This document shows positions 5,736 to 12,144 of a stretch of 12,144 nt of DNA, piece after piece. The notes under the pieces are model-generated. The model worked only from the letters and a program-made list of their open reading frames with translations, had not been told where the DNA came from and made no database searches. The stretch is from assembly GCA_024232355.1 (NCBI GenBank), contig JAAEPW010000263.1, positions 1-12,144 on the forward strand. Reading direction: 5' to 3'. The position numbers and the translations under genes were made by a program. Source of the DNA: Chloroflexota bacterium (GTDB lineage: Bacteria > Chloroflexota > Anaerolineae > B4-G1). Numbering within the stretch: the first letter of the stretch is position 1; the number at the start of each line of letters is the position of its first letter.

Positions 5736-8700
5736 TTACGGCGTCACGGTTATCACCAGTGGTCCACTGCCGCTGCCGTCCCAGTATGCAGGGCCTGGGT
5801 AGCCCAGATGAACCTCAAAGCTGGTTGTGGCGTGGACCGTGGCCTGACCAGGTCGCACTGCCTGCAAGACGAATTCTGCCGCGTCAGATTGTCCCAATCC
5901 AACTCCCAGGTAGTGTACTACCAGTGCTGGGTTGCTCAAGTCAAAGATTGGCTCTGGCCCGTCAGATCGGACGGACAACCCATACTGGGGCATCCCCAGA
6001 TCGGTGCATCCGCGATTGAACAGTACAGTCGTTACTGTGACTACATCGCCTACTGCCAGTGTAGTGACCGTGGACGATATGGTCATAAAAGCTGTGTGTG
6101 ATTGACAATAGCAGTAGACGTCAATTAACGCTCCCGCGCTATCTCGCAAGTATGCACAATCGTTTGCATAGTTCCAAACATCCGACTCGCTGCCGTAGCT
6201 CAAGCCACACCACTCTGGGTGATTCTCATTCGTATAGACCCTGCATGCCTGTCCCGGATTCATCGATTGGTTGGGAAACGCAAACACACGACCGCTCGCG
6301 TCGCGCAACGTCCAGCCGTCTAGTTGGATGGGTTGGACGTCATCGTTCCGGATCTCGACATACTCGTCAGAGCCTTGATCGCTTGTCCCGTAGGAGAGAA
6401 TGTCCGAGATGACGACGTTCCACGCGATGGTTGGCGGCTGGGGTGCGGGTTCTAGTGATACCACCTGAATATTGTAAAAGAGATTGCCAGACACATCCAT
6501 CATCTCATCCACATGGCCGGTGACTGTCACGAAATCTCCTATCTTTGGTGTATATCCATTCCAAGAGTGATTATCCCACAGCCAAGCCCCTTCGATTGTG
6601 GGGTAATAGGTTGTGTCATTCACTAGCACAGCATACACCATGCCAGGCAGACAGGGGGTAGTTGTACACGGGTTTCCAACAAATAGATACTCCCCGACGA
6701 TGGTGTTCGGTCCAGACTCGTTTCTCAGAACAAAGGGTAGATAAACAGGATGTAGAATAAAGACGGTCGAGGTCGCAGTGTAAATGCCCGTTGTCCCCTC
6801 CCCAGTACTGACTTTTACCACATTGGTCAATGGGCCCGAACATCCAATCTCGACGGTGACAACGACTGTTCCCATCCACACGCCCCCAGGCGCAGTGATA
6901 GACGCCGTCCAGGTGATGCCCAGCATCCCGTCGGGCAAGATAACTGTTCCGCCAGGTAAAAGCGCCGTTCCGCTCAGCGTCCCCCCAAGCGTGACAGAAA
7001 AAGGCAATGTGTCAGTGATGACAACGTGTAGGTCTGCACTGTGGGTGTTGGTGACGCGGATGGTATAGGTCAGTCGTTCACCGGGTTGCACTGTGGGAGC
7101 ACTGGCCTGCTTGGTGACGATCAGCACGCTTTGGAACTCGTCCGCGCCAATGTCGGGATGGCCATCGGTGCGCGGATCGCCGTCCATGTCCTCAGTTACT
7201 CCCGCGTCTACGCCAGCGTCAAATGCCGCGCTCTCAGAACTGATGTGATAGTCTCCCGCGCCGGGATTCACAAAGGCCGGGTCGCCCCAATAATTATGGG
7301 CGGACGTACCGGTAATAATCGTCCCCAGGCCCTCCCAGTCAGTGGCGTTGGCCCACGCACCACTGCCCCATAGGGTGCCTTCCAGCGTGACAGTGTTGCC
7401 CGCCGTTATGCTGATGCCCGCAGCGTGGCTGACCAGGATGGTATTGGTCATAAACACACTGCTATGGAATCCTGACCAATCGGTGACATAGAGCCCACTA
7501 CCACCGCTATTGCGGGCCAGCGTAGTGTGGCGCAAGTAGGCAGTGCTCCCCGCTATATAGATTCCGCCCCAAGCTGCCCCACCACCTCGGTTATCGGCGA
7601 TCACGTTGTTGTTCAGCGTGACATTGTCACAATCCAACAGCCAGACTCCGCTGGCGTACCAATAGGTCGTGTTGCCTTGGATGATGTTGTCGTTCAGCGT
7701 GACGTTGTTGCTGGAATACATATTGATCCCGCTACCGATACCGCCCAGGTTGCCTTGGATGATGTTATCGTTCAGCGTGGCGTTGTTGCTATCTCGCAGG
7801 CAGACCCCGCCACCCTCATCGCTGTAATTGCCCTGGATGGTGTTGCCGATCAGCATAGCATTGCCACTGTCCCACAGGCAAACCCCGCCGCCCTCGAAGA
7901 AGGTATGACTGCCCCCGTCTGCGTTACGGAGGATGGTGTTGCTGATCAACGTGGCGTTGTCGCTGCCAATCAAAAAGACCCCGCCCCCGACCTGCGACGT
8001 ATTACCTTGAATGGTGTTCCCGGTCAGTATGGCGTTGGCGCCATACTGCACGAGGACCCCGCCGCCGGATGCACCATACCATCCATGGGCCAGGTTGTCC
8101 CGGATGGTGTTGTTGATCAATGTGGCATTGCCGCTGGAATGTAAATAGATACCGCCTCCGTACCAAGCTGTGTTATTCTGGATGGTGTTGGCGCTCAATG
8201 TGGTATGGGGACTGTTCATTAGATATATCCCACCACCGTCGCCGCCGAACGGTACGAGTATGTTGGACGTGTTGGAAATGATCTGACAGGCACTGACGGT
8301 TACTGTGGCGGTGATTACATAGACCCCACCACCAGCTTCCCCTCCCAGACCGCCCCCCAGCCCGGCTGAATCTCCGCCGGTGATGCGCAGCCCCTCAATG
8401 ATCGGGCTGATACCTACGCCGCTGACGTAGAGCACCCGTCCCTGCCCTTGGGCATCCAGCGTGGTGGGGTAAGAGATGGGATTAGGCATGCTCCAGTTGG
8501 TGGTGGTATAGCCGCCCCGGATGGTCACCGTCTTGCTGATATAGACCACTTGGGTAATGGTGCTTGACCCATCATATCCAGGGGAAGCAGGCCGCCCCTG
8601 GACGCCAGTGTAGGTGCCGGAAGCCACTTTGATGACGCTGCCCTTGCTGGCCTGGTCCACCGCATATTGCACAGTTTGACAGGGGAAATCGCTATTGGTG

Positions 8701-8972
8701 CAGTCGCCGGTATCGGTGCCGGTACGGGCAACATGGATATTTTCCTCTGGCGCCTTATATACCGTAACTGACTCAGTTTCACGCGGATTGCTTACCTGGG
8801 GCAGAGGCGCGGCGTGTGAAATAGATGGAACAGACGTGACCGATAGAGCCGCCACGACGAGGGCCAATAAGCCCAAGCCTAACGTCAATGCTGTTACAAC
8901 GTGGAACTTTTGGGTCTTGATATCACTGACCTCCCTGCTCGCTGTCTTACGTGTTTTCCTTGAGCAGACCAT
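5736..8972 (-). CDS. Secreted multidomain beta-helix / DUF11 / OB / lamin-tail protein
   Basis: From ATG 8972 the protein has 1078 residues. A signal peptide has its hydrophobic core at about 24-44 (VVTALTLGLGLLALVVAALS) and likely cleavage after 'SISHA' (residue 54). Residues 80-615 form a right-handed parallel beta-helix with many 'GGGIYL...NATLxxNTIxxN' coils, closing with 'PDIGADEF'. A DUF11-type beta domain follows at about 615-740 (TYTIRVTNTHSADLHVVITD). Next come the 'VYLPFVLRN' motif (about 743-751), an OB-fold-like region at 757-842 (PKIGDFVTVTGHVDE), a lamin-tail-like domain at 847-960 (DEYVEIRNDDVQPIQLDGW) and a CARDB-like C-terminus. Beta-helices of this kind usually bind or cut polysaccharides at the cell surface, but I see no lyase motif. 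No sortase signal or transmembrane anchor is present at the end. The start is uncertain; an ATC at 8921 and a GTG at 9035 are alternatives. The Chloroflexota assignment rests largely on this gene. Confidence 0.85.
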   Translation of the reverse strand: MVCSRKTRKTASREVSDIKTQKFHVVTALTLGLGLLALVVAALSVTSVPSISHAAPLPQVSNPRETESVTVYKAPEENIHVARTGTDTGDCTNSDFPCQTVQYAVDQASKGSVIKVASGTYTGVQGRPASPGYDGSSTITQVVYISKTVTIRGGYTTTNWSMPNPISYPTTLDAQGQGRVLYVSGVGISPIIEGLRITGGDSAGLGGGLGGEAGGGVYVITATVTVSACQIISNTSNILVPFGGDGGGIYLMNSPHTTLSANTIQNNTAWYGGGIYLHSSGNATLINNTIRDNLAHGWYGASGGGVLVQYGANAILTGNTIQGNTSQVGGGVFLIGSDNATLISNTILRNADGGSHTFFEGGGVCLWDSGNAMLIGNTIQGNYSDEGGGVCLRDSNNATLNDNIIQGNLGGIGSGINMYSSNNVTLNDNIIQGNTTYWYASGVWLLDCDNVTLNNNVIADNRGGGAAWGGIYIAGSTAYLRHTTLARNSGGSGLYVTDWSGFHSSVFMTNTILVSHAAGISITAGNTVTLEGTLWGSGAWANATDWEGLGTIITGTSAHNYWGDPAFVNPGAGDYHISSESAAFDAGVDAGVTEDMDGDPRTDGHPDIGADEFQSVLIVTKQASAPTVQPGERLTYTIRVTNTHSADLHVVITDTLPFSVTLGGTLSGTALLPGGTVILPDGMLGITWTASITAPGGVWMGTVVVTVEIGCSGPLTNVVKVSTGEGTTGIYTATSTVFILHPVYLPFVLRNESGPNTIVGEYLFVGNPCTTTPCLPGMVYAVLVNDTTYYPTIEGAWLWDNHSWNGYTPKIGDFVTVTGHVDEMMDVSGNLFYNIQVVSLEPAPQPPTIAWNVVISDILSYGTSDQGSDEYVEIRNDDVQPIQLDGWTLRDASGRVFAFPNQSMNPGQACRVYTNENHPEWCGLSYGSESDVWNYANDCAYLRDSAGALIDVYCYCQSHTAFMTISSTVTTLAVGDVVTVTTVLFNRGCTDLGMPQYGLSVRSDGPEPIFDLSNPALVVHYLGVGLGQSDAAEFVLQAVRPGQATVHATTSFEVHLGYPGPAYWDGSGSGPLVITVTP
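7673..8190 (-). repeat. 78-base repeat period within the beta-helix gene
   Basis: Related units on the plus strand contain 'cctggatggtgtt' or 'ccttggatgatgtt' followed by a Gcgtggcgttg-like tail. The shared TGCC falls at 7673, 7751 and 7829, exactly 78 bases apart. The shared ATGGTGTT falls at 7933, 8011, 8104 and 8182, spaced 78, 93 and 78. Each 78-base unit encodes one 26-residue beta-helix coil ('NNATLNDNIIQGN'). The longer spacings are multiples of three. The near-identity at DNA level suggests recent unit duplication. Confidence 0.8.
8930..8935 (-). promoter_or_regulatory. Shine-Dalgarno-like GGGAGG before an ATC codon
   Basis: GGGAGG in the minus-strand sequence lies exactly eight bases before an ATC codon (8921-8919), which is followed by 'KTQKFHVV' and the hydrophobic signal core. 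The ATG at 8972 has no comparable site. This hints that translation may begin at 8921, from a non-canonical ATC or from an ATG altered by mutation or sequencing error. Confidence 0.4.
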
Positions 8973-9019
8973 AAAAGATTGGGTGACAGCAAAGATTTTC
9001 TTGTTACCTGCCCAAAAGA

Positions 9020-9235
9020 TCACGCTCTTTCCCACTTGGCGGTAACGTCTGCCAGCTTGGATCGATCGTCTATATAATTCTCAAAGTAGCCACAATCGGC
9101 GCAGACATAGCTCACATGCGGACTCGCAGAAGTTACGATGCCGGTGTACACGTATACGCCCTTGTCATAGTTGACGCCCTTTTTTTTCTTGAACACGTTC
9201 GATGATTGGCACCTGGGGCATGTTCCTGATTTCAT
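9020..9235 (-). CDS. Small zinc-ribbon protein, 71 aa
   Basis: The 71-residue protein has two CxxC knuckles, C6/C9 (CPRC) and C45/C48 (CADC), around a beta-rich centre (VYVYTGIVTSASPHVSYV). This is the zinc-ribbon layout. The tail 'ENYIDDRSKLADVTAKW' resembles the ending of a common bacterial family of small zinc-ribbon proteins of unknown role. Such ribbons usually bind nucleic acid or mediate protein contacts. ATG 9235 is chosen because GAGGAG lies nine bases upstream and the domain starts immediately. The frame extends to a TTG at 9373, but that extension has no ribosome binding site and reads poorly. An uninterrupted run of eight A in the coding strand (9187-9180) encodes the Lys-rich part and is a possible slippage site. 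A 148-base gap separates it from the 220-aa gene. Confidence 0.8.
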   Translation of the reverse strand: MKSGTCPRCQSSNVFKKKKGVNYDKGVYVYTGIVTSASPHVSYVCADCGYFENYIDDRSKLADVTAKWERA

Positions 9236-9383
9236 CCGATGATGCTCCTCAAATAAGTATGGGCTGTGGTGGTGATAGGAACTCTGCTGTTGAGGCAAGG
9301 CATTGCCGCAAGTATACTCGTCGGTAAAGTCGCACTGGTCAGCGGGCGTTATCTTGCTGTACTCTGCGTGCAATACCTCGCCC

Positions 9384-10046
9384 CTACGCTTCCTCTACCT
9401 CTTTTTTCTGCTCTCCAGCTCCTGTAAAACGGATCGGCCATTGTATTGTCTCGACCTCTTGCAATAGTTCTCTGGCCTGTTCAACCTCATCACGCACCAA
9501 TGCTGCCAAAGGGTTGACGATGATCCGGTACAGGTCTTCTTTGCTAGTAATTGATTCCAATGGAACACGGACCAATCTTGCCTCTTTGTAACGATCGTTC
9601 TTCATACTGGTTACAATGCTGAATGGTGCATCAAGTTTCACACTGACGCCATCTTCTTCTCGTTCGACATCTAGAATCGTGTAAAATGATGCCAGTTGGT
9701 CCACTTTATCAAAGGCCTTACCTGCCCCAGGATCGAGACTTCCGTACATCAAAGCTGGCACAACTGGATGCTTTCCATAGTAGAACTGGACGTAGAAAAG
9801 AGATGCCAAGGAAAGTGCACCTTGGGGAACAAAAGTTACCCATGCACGCGAGATTCCAAACTGTGTTTGCAAGAAATGCTCACTGGGCTTCATCGTACGG
9901 TCCCAGGCTCTCATATGCTTGAAATGACACTGGGTTTCCTTATGCAAGGCGATAGCAGCTTCCCTGATCATAAGTCTGGTTTGTCGTCCAACCTCCCAAG
10001 TGTACTTGAATACATCGTATAGCGTGGTAGTTTGGTCATCTGTCAT
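9384..10046 (-). CDS. Hypothetical protein coupled to the nuclease, 220 aa
   Basis: I do not recognise this 220-residue soluble protein. Residues 1-60 are helical and basic (VGRQTRLMIREAAIALHKE). A central region is beta-rich with aromatic residues ('AWVTFVPQGALSLASLFYVQFYYG', split by turns), followed by 'MYGSLDPGAG'. The strand-turn-strand 'TILDVEREEDGVSVKLDAP' is at about 144-162. A helical tail (LLQEVETIQW) ends in an acidic segment (KKEVEEA). There is no Walker motif, metal cluster or membrane segment. ATG 10046 overlaps the nuclease stop (ATGA), and GGAG lies eight bases upstream, so the two are translated as a coupled pair. An immunity or inhibitor role, a targeting subunit or an effector partner for the nuclease are all possible. 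Nothing in the sequence decides among them. Confidence 0.8.
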   Translation of the reverse strand: MTDDQTTTLYDVFKYTWEVGRQTRLMIREAAIALHKETQCHFKHMRAWDRTMKPSEHFLQTQFGISRAWVTFVPQGALSLASLFYVQFYYGKHPVVPALMYGSLDPGAGKAFDKVDQLASFYTILDVEREEDGVSVKLDAPFSIVTSMKNDRYKEARLVRVPLESITSKEDLYRIIVNPLAALVRDEVEQARELLQEVETIQWPIRFTGAGEQKKEVEEA

Positions 10047-10873
10047 GAGCTTTTCTCCAAGGGGCGTACTAGAGGCCCAGTTCGAGAAGAGAAATTCCAG
10101 GATGGGAGCCGCCCCACAAACTGAGGGATTTGCTGAAAGGGTTGTCTTGGCACCAACTCACGATAATTGATGTCATACCACAAATCGAGCAAATGACGCA
10201 GCCAGGGCTTTTCTCCAACCTCGTGGCGGTGTTTCTTCCAGAGGCGATGTGCCTCTTTTCCTGCTGTAGCCCACGAACACCAAAAAATACCAAGCTCCGA
10301 TGTTGACAGTTCTGGGTTAGCTGTTAGCATTTCCGACCGGGCACATTCGAGTTCCTGCTTTGGAAGAGTCCTCCCAAGAGTTACAAACAAAATAGGACGA
10401 ATGGGAGGGAGTTCGGCGGGCTGAATCGACGACACATAGTCACCGCGCAGATGGTAGAGCATATAATGCCCGATCTGGCTCCGCGTGATGCCCTCGTGCT
10501 CTATTTGGTGCTGGGCAGCGTAGAGTTTGGCCTCGACCAGGAGAGCGACCTCAAGTTCATCCGGGGCCGTCCCCAACAGTATCAGCAGGTCAGGTTCTCG
10601 GCCATCGGTGAGGTGGGGCCAAAAGTGTATGCGTGCGTAGGTCAATCCTTTCAGAGAGATGCCCTGAGCGCCCAAGAATTCCTCAAGCGGGCGCCCGGTT
10701 TCATCCCTGGCGTGGGTGAGGAAAGGGATGAGACCATACTTGAGGGGCAGGTAGCGATATGCGCCGAACACATCGGCAGTCAGAACATCCTCCCAACGCT
10801 CCCAAGCTGCATCTTGAGCGGTTTCAGAATCCTGGGATAATAAGAATTTCCCTTTACGTCCGGCAATGCTCAT
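10043..10873 (-). CDS. Predicted PD-(D/E)XK nuclease, 276 aa
   Basis: The 276-residue protein shows the core of a PD-(D/E)XK nuclease. An N-terminal helix with acidic residues reads 'WERWEDVLTADVFGAYRYL' (24-42). The first catalytic acid is in 'EPDLLILL' (D95), the ExK motif in 'LLVEAKL' (E114, K116), and a QxxxY motif is at Q133-Y137 (QIGHYMLY). The QxxxY motif is shared with Cas4/RecB-type members. Together these residues would bind Mg2+ and cut DNA, so the enzyme is likely active. A second half (about 155-276) with 'ILFVTLGRTLPKQE' and 'FWCSWATAGKEAHRLWKKHR' is probably family-specific and might recognise DNA or a partner. ATG 10873 has GGAAGG eight bases upstream. It overlaps the 54-aa ORF upstream and the 220-aa gene downstream by ATGA. 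The position just after brxL suggests a phage-defence function. It could also be a restriction-type enzyme. Confidence 0.8.
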   Translation of the reverse strand: MSIAGRKGKFLLSQDSETAQDAAWERWEDVLTADVFGAYRYLPLKYGLIPFLTHARDETGRPLEEFLGAQGISLKGLTYARIHFWPHLTDGREPDLLILLGTAPDELEVALLVEAKLYAAQHQIEHEGITRSQIGHYMLYHLRGDYVSSIQPAELPPIRPILFVTLGRTLPKQELECARSEMLTANPELSTSELGIFWCSWATAGKEAHRLWKKHRHEVGEKPWLRHLLDLWYDINYRELVPRQPFQQIPQFVGRLPSWNFSSRTGPLVRPLEKSS

Positions 10874-11034
10874 TCAGTCTGCCTTCCCCGTATCATCTTC
10901 CGTTTGCACTTCTCGATTACACCACTGCAACTTGGGTAAATTGCCACGTCCGGTGAGTCTGGGCCGGCTTGTACCAGCCTCTCATTTACCTTGGCTTCTC
11001 GCATTAGTTCAGATACTATCTCTTGACACAGCAT
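10870..11034 (-). CDS. Small ORF of 54 aa leading the nuclease operon
   Basis: From ATG 11034 the frame encodes 54 residues (starts MLCQEIVSELMREAKVNERL). The TGA overlaps the nuclease ATG by four bases (ATGA), matching the coupling between the nuclease and the 220-aa gene. The first half is an amphipathic helix. The second half contains 'YPSCSGVIEKCKRKMIRGR', a Cys pair (CSGVIEKC) and a basic tail, which could bind nucleic acid or be a regulator. An internal ATG at 11004 is another possible start. The ribosome binding site is weak (GAGCG). It is short enough to be missed by automatic annotation. I cannot place it in a family. Confidence 0.55.
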   Translation of the reverse strand: MLCQEIVSELMREAKVNERLVQAGPDSPDVAIYPSCSGVIEKCKRKMIRGRQTE

Positions 11035-11059
11035 TCGCGCTCGACACGCTATAGTCGCT

Positions 11060-11084
11060 CAGAGTCGTGAGGGGAAAGACTCTG
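11060..11084 (-). other. Hairpin after the brxL stop
   Basis: CAGAGTC (11060-11066) and GACTCTG (11078-11084) form a 7-bp stem with an 11-base loop, 12 bases past the brxL stop codon. No U-run follows on the minus strand, so it is at best a weak terminator or an mRNA 3' end element between brxL and the nuclease operon. Confidence 0.3.
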
Positions 11085-11095
11085 GCACTATTAAA

Positions 11096-12144
11096 TCAAC
11101 CCTCATCAACCCGCAAGTACGTTACCTGAAACCCTTTCAACGGACGATACCTCTGAAGCCGGTTGGTCAAAGCAAAGGCATCACCCAGTTCGCAGCGGTT
11201 GAAAATATCCAAGCCCCGGTCCAGGAGAATCTTCCAGCCGTGGTCGGTGACGACATGGCGCTCGGGAATGGTGTCAACAAATTCCCAGGTAAAGTGGATT
11301 CCGGCCGGAGCGGTGTTTATCTGGATTTGTTCGAAATGCTCCAGTTGCTGGGTTGTGTCGCACTCGTCGTGCAACGTGATCAAATGCACGGTCACTTGCT
11401 CTGCGTCTGATTTTTGCCTGATTATGGTCTCGATGAATTTCATCAAGTTGCGGGCTTGAAAGAGGGCCGTCATATCCGGATCGGTGATGGTAATCTTTTG
11501 CGCGCCCTCAAGGTAGGGGCCGAACAGGGTGTCAAAGCTCGCGCCGCGCTGGTTTTCTTCAAAGGTCAGGCGCTGCTCTGGCAGCGCGATTTGGGATTCG
11601 GCGTCCGGATCATCTTGAAGCAGCCCACCGGTTTCAGTCTCGTCCCGCGAGTATTTATAATAGTGCTGCGGGTAGGTTTTTTCCTCAAGGGTCTTGACAG
11701 GTTGTGTCGGGCCTCCATCCACGGGCTGATACTCGAAATTTACCCGCGTGTACGTCGTGTCAATTCTCATCAGTTGATCCTTGACCCGTTTTCTGCCTTC
11801 GATGGCAAAGCGCAGCATCATCTCGATTTCGTCTCTGGATGCCTCGCCGTGCGGAAAGAGGATCTTCATTAGGCCGGAAAACGTCTTGTTGATCCCATCG
11901 CGATCTCGGGTCGAGATATCACTGAGCAGTTGGAACTCGTGGTCATATTTCTGGGTGAAATCATAGTTCCGCAGGGTGCGCAGTATTTCGGCCAAATAGT
12001 CGACCACAAAGCCGTACCCTTCCGAGAACATTTCCCCGCGAATGATCTCTACTTCCCAGCCGGGGATGTAGAAATGGATGCGGTCCAAAAAGGCCGAGTC
12101 ATAGTATTGCGCTGGTAAATCATCGAACAAGTCGGCGTGCATCA
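11096..12144 (-). CDS. brxL: BREX BrxL-type protein, C-terminal part, cut by window edge
   Basis: The C-terminal 348 or more residues of a BrxL-family protein are visible, and the start lies outside the window. The first 130 residues match the AAA+ region of this family: 'MHADLFDDLP', 'FLDRIHFYIPGWEV', 'GYGFVVDYLAE', and 'KTFSGLMKILFPHGE'. After a linker rich in charged residues (about 140-200) comes a second domain at 200-345: 'LFGPYLEGAQKITITDP', 'QVTVHLITLHDE', 'HFTWEF', and 'RHVVTDHGWKILLDRGLDIF'. I identify this from memory of the family as an MIT_C (phospholipase D-like) domain; H296, D300 and K304 are candidate functional residues. BrxL acts in BREX phage defence. In classical BrxL a Lon-like protease domain occupies the C-terminus, and I see none here. 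The stop is TGA at 11096-11098. Assignment to brxL is firm for the family; that it belongs to a complete BREX cluster is inferred. Confidence 0.85.
   Translation of the reverse strand, partial: MHADLFDDLPAQYYDSAFLDRIHFYIPGWEVEIIRGEMFSEGYGFVVDYLAEILRTLRNYDFTQKYDHEFQLLSDISTRDRDGINKTFSGLMKILFPHGEASRDEIEMMLRFAIEGRKRVKDQLMRIDTTYTRVNFEYQPVDGGPTQPVKTLEEKTYPQHYYKYSRDETETGGLLQDDPDAESQIALPEQRLTFEENQRGASFDTLFGPYLEGAQKITITDPDMTALFQARNLMKFIETIIRQKSDAEQVTVHLITLHDECDTTQQLEHFEQIQINTAPAGIHFTWEFVDTIPERHVVTDHGWKILLDRGLDIFNRCELGDAFALTNRLQRYRPLKGFQVTYLRVDEG

Noticed and set aside
7527..8144. Plus-strand repetitive ORF of 205 codons
   Set aside because: Its repeats mirror the beta-helix coils in reverse complement; it is a by-product of the 78-base period.
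9360..9387. Sequence like the short 'TAGGGGCGAGG' interspersed repeats of some bacteria
   Set aside because: Only one copy is seen here, with no inverted partner or transposase, so a mobile element cannot be supported.
11022..11056. TTGACA box on the plus strand near 11022 with TATAGT further right
   Set aside because: The spacing between the boxes is about 21 bases rather than 16-18, and it would read antisense into brxL.

Overview
Every gene supported here lies on the minus strand, so the window reads from right (12144) to left (1). The likely source is a Chloroflexota (Anaerolineae-like) bacterium. This is inferred from the large secreted beta-helix/DUF11 protein, which carries a 'VYLPFVLRN'-type motif typical of Chloroflexota exported proteins, from moderate GC content, and from AGGAGG-type ribosome binding sites. 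No rRNA, tRNA, CRISPR array, transposase or integrase was seen, and no gene-free stretch exceeds 300 bases.

Right region (about 9000-12144), a probable defence island. The window opens inside a gene for a BrxL-type protein of the BREX phage-defence family. Its visible C-terminus looks like an MIT_C (phospholipase D-like) domain rather than the Lon-like protease domain of classical BrxL. Three tightly coupled genes follow, each pair sharing a 4-base ATGA overlap: a 54-aa protein, a 276-aa predicted PD-(D/E)XK nuclease and an unrecognised 220-aa protein. A 71-aa zinc-ribbon protein follows.

Middle region (5341-8972). A 1078-residue exported protein combines a right-handed beta-helix (with a 78-base repeat period), a DUF11-type domain, an OB-fold-like domain, a lamin-tail-like domain and a C-terminal beta domain. 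A small GIY-YIG family protein (UPF0213/YhbQ-like) follows.

Left region (1-5312). A GT-A-type glycosyltransferase-like protein with a strong Shine-Dalgarno and a GTG start precedes a radical SAM enzyme that looks like a peptide- or protein-modifying type. Small uncharacterised proteins come next: a 38-aa ORF, a protein of about 270 residues split by a -1 frameshift, an 88-aa protein and a 178-aa protein. The region ends in a TPR protein cut by the left edge. Neither the radical SAM/glycosyltransferase pair nor the nuclease trio matches a system I can name. They are the best candidates for something undescribed.
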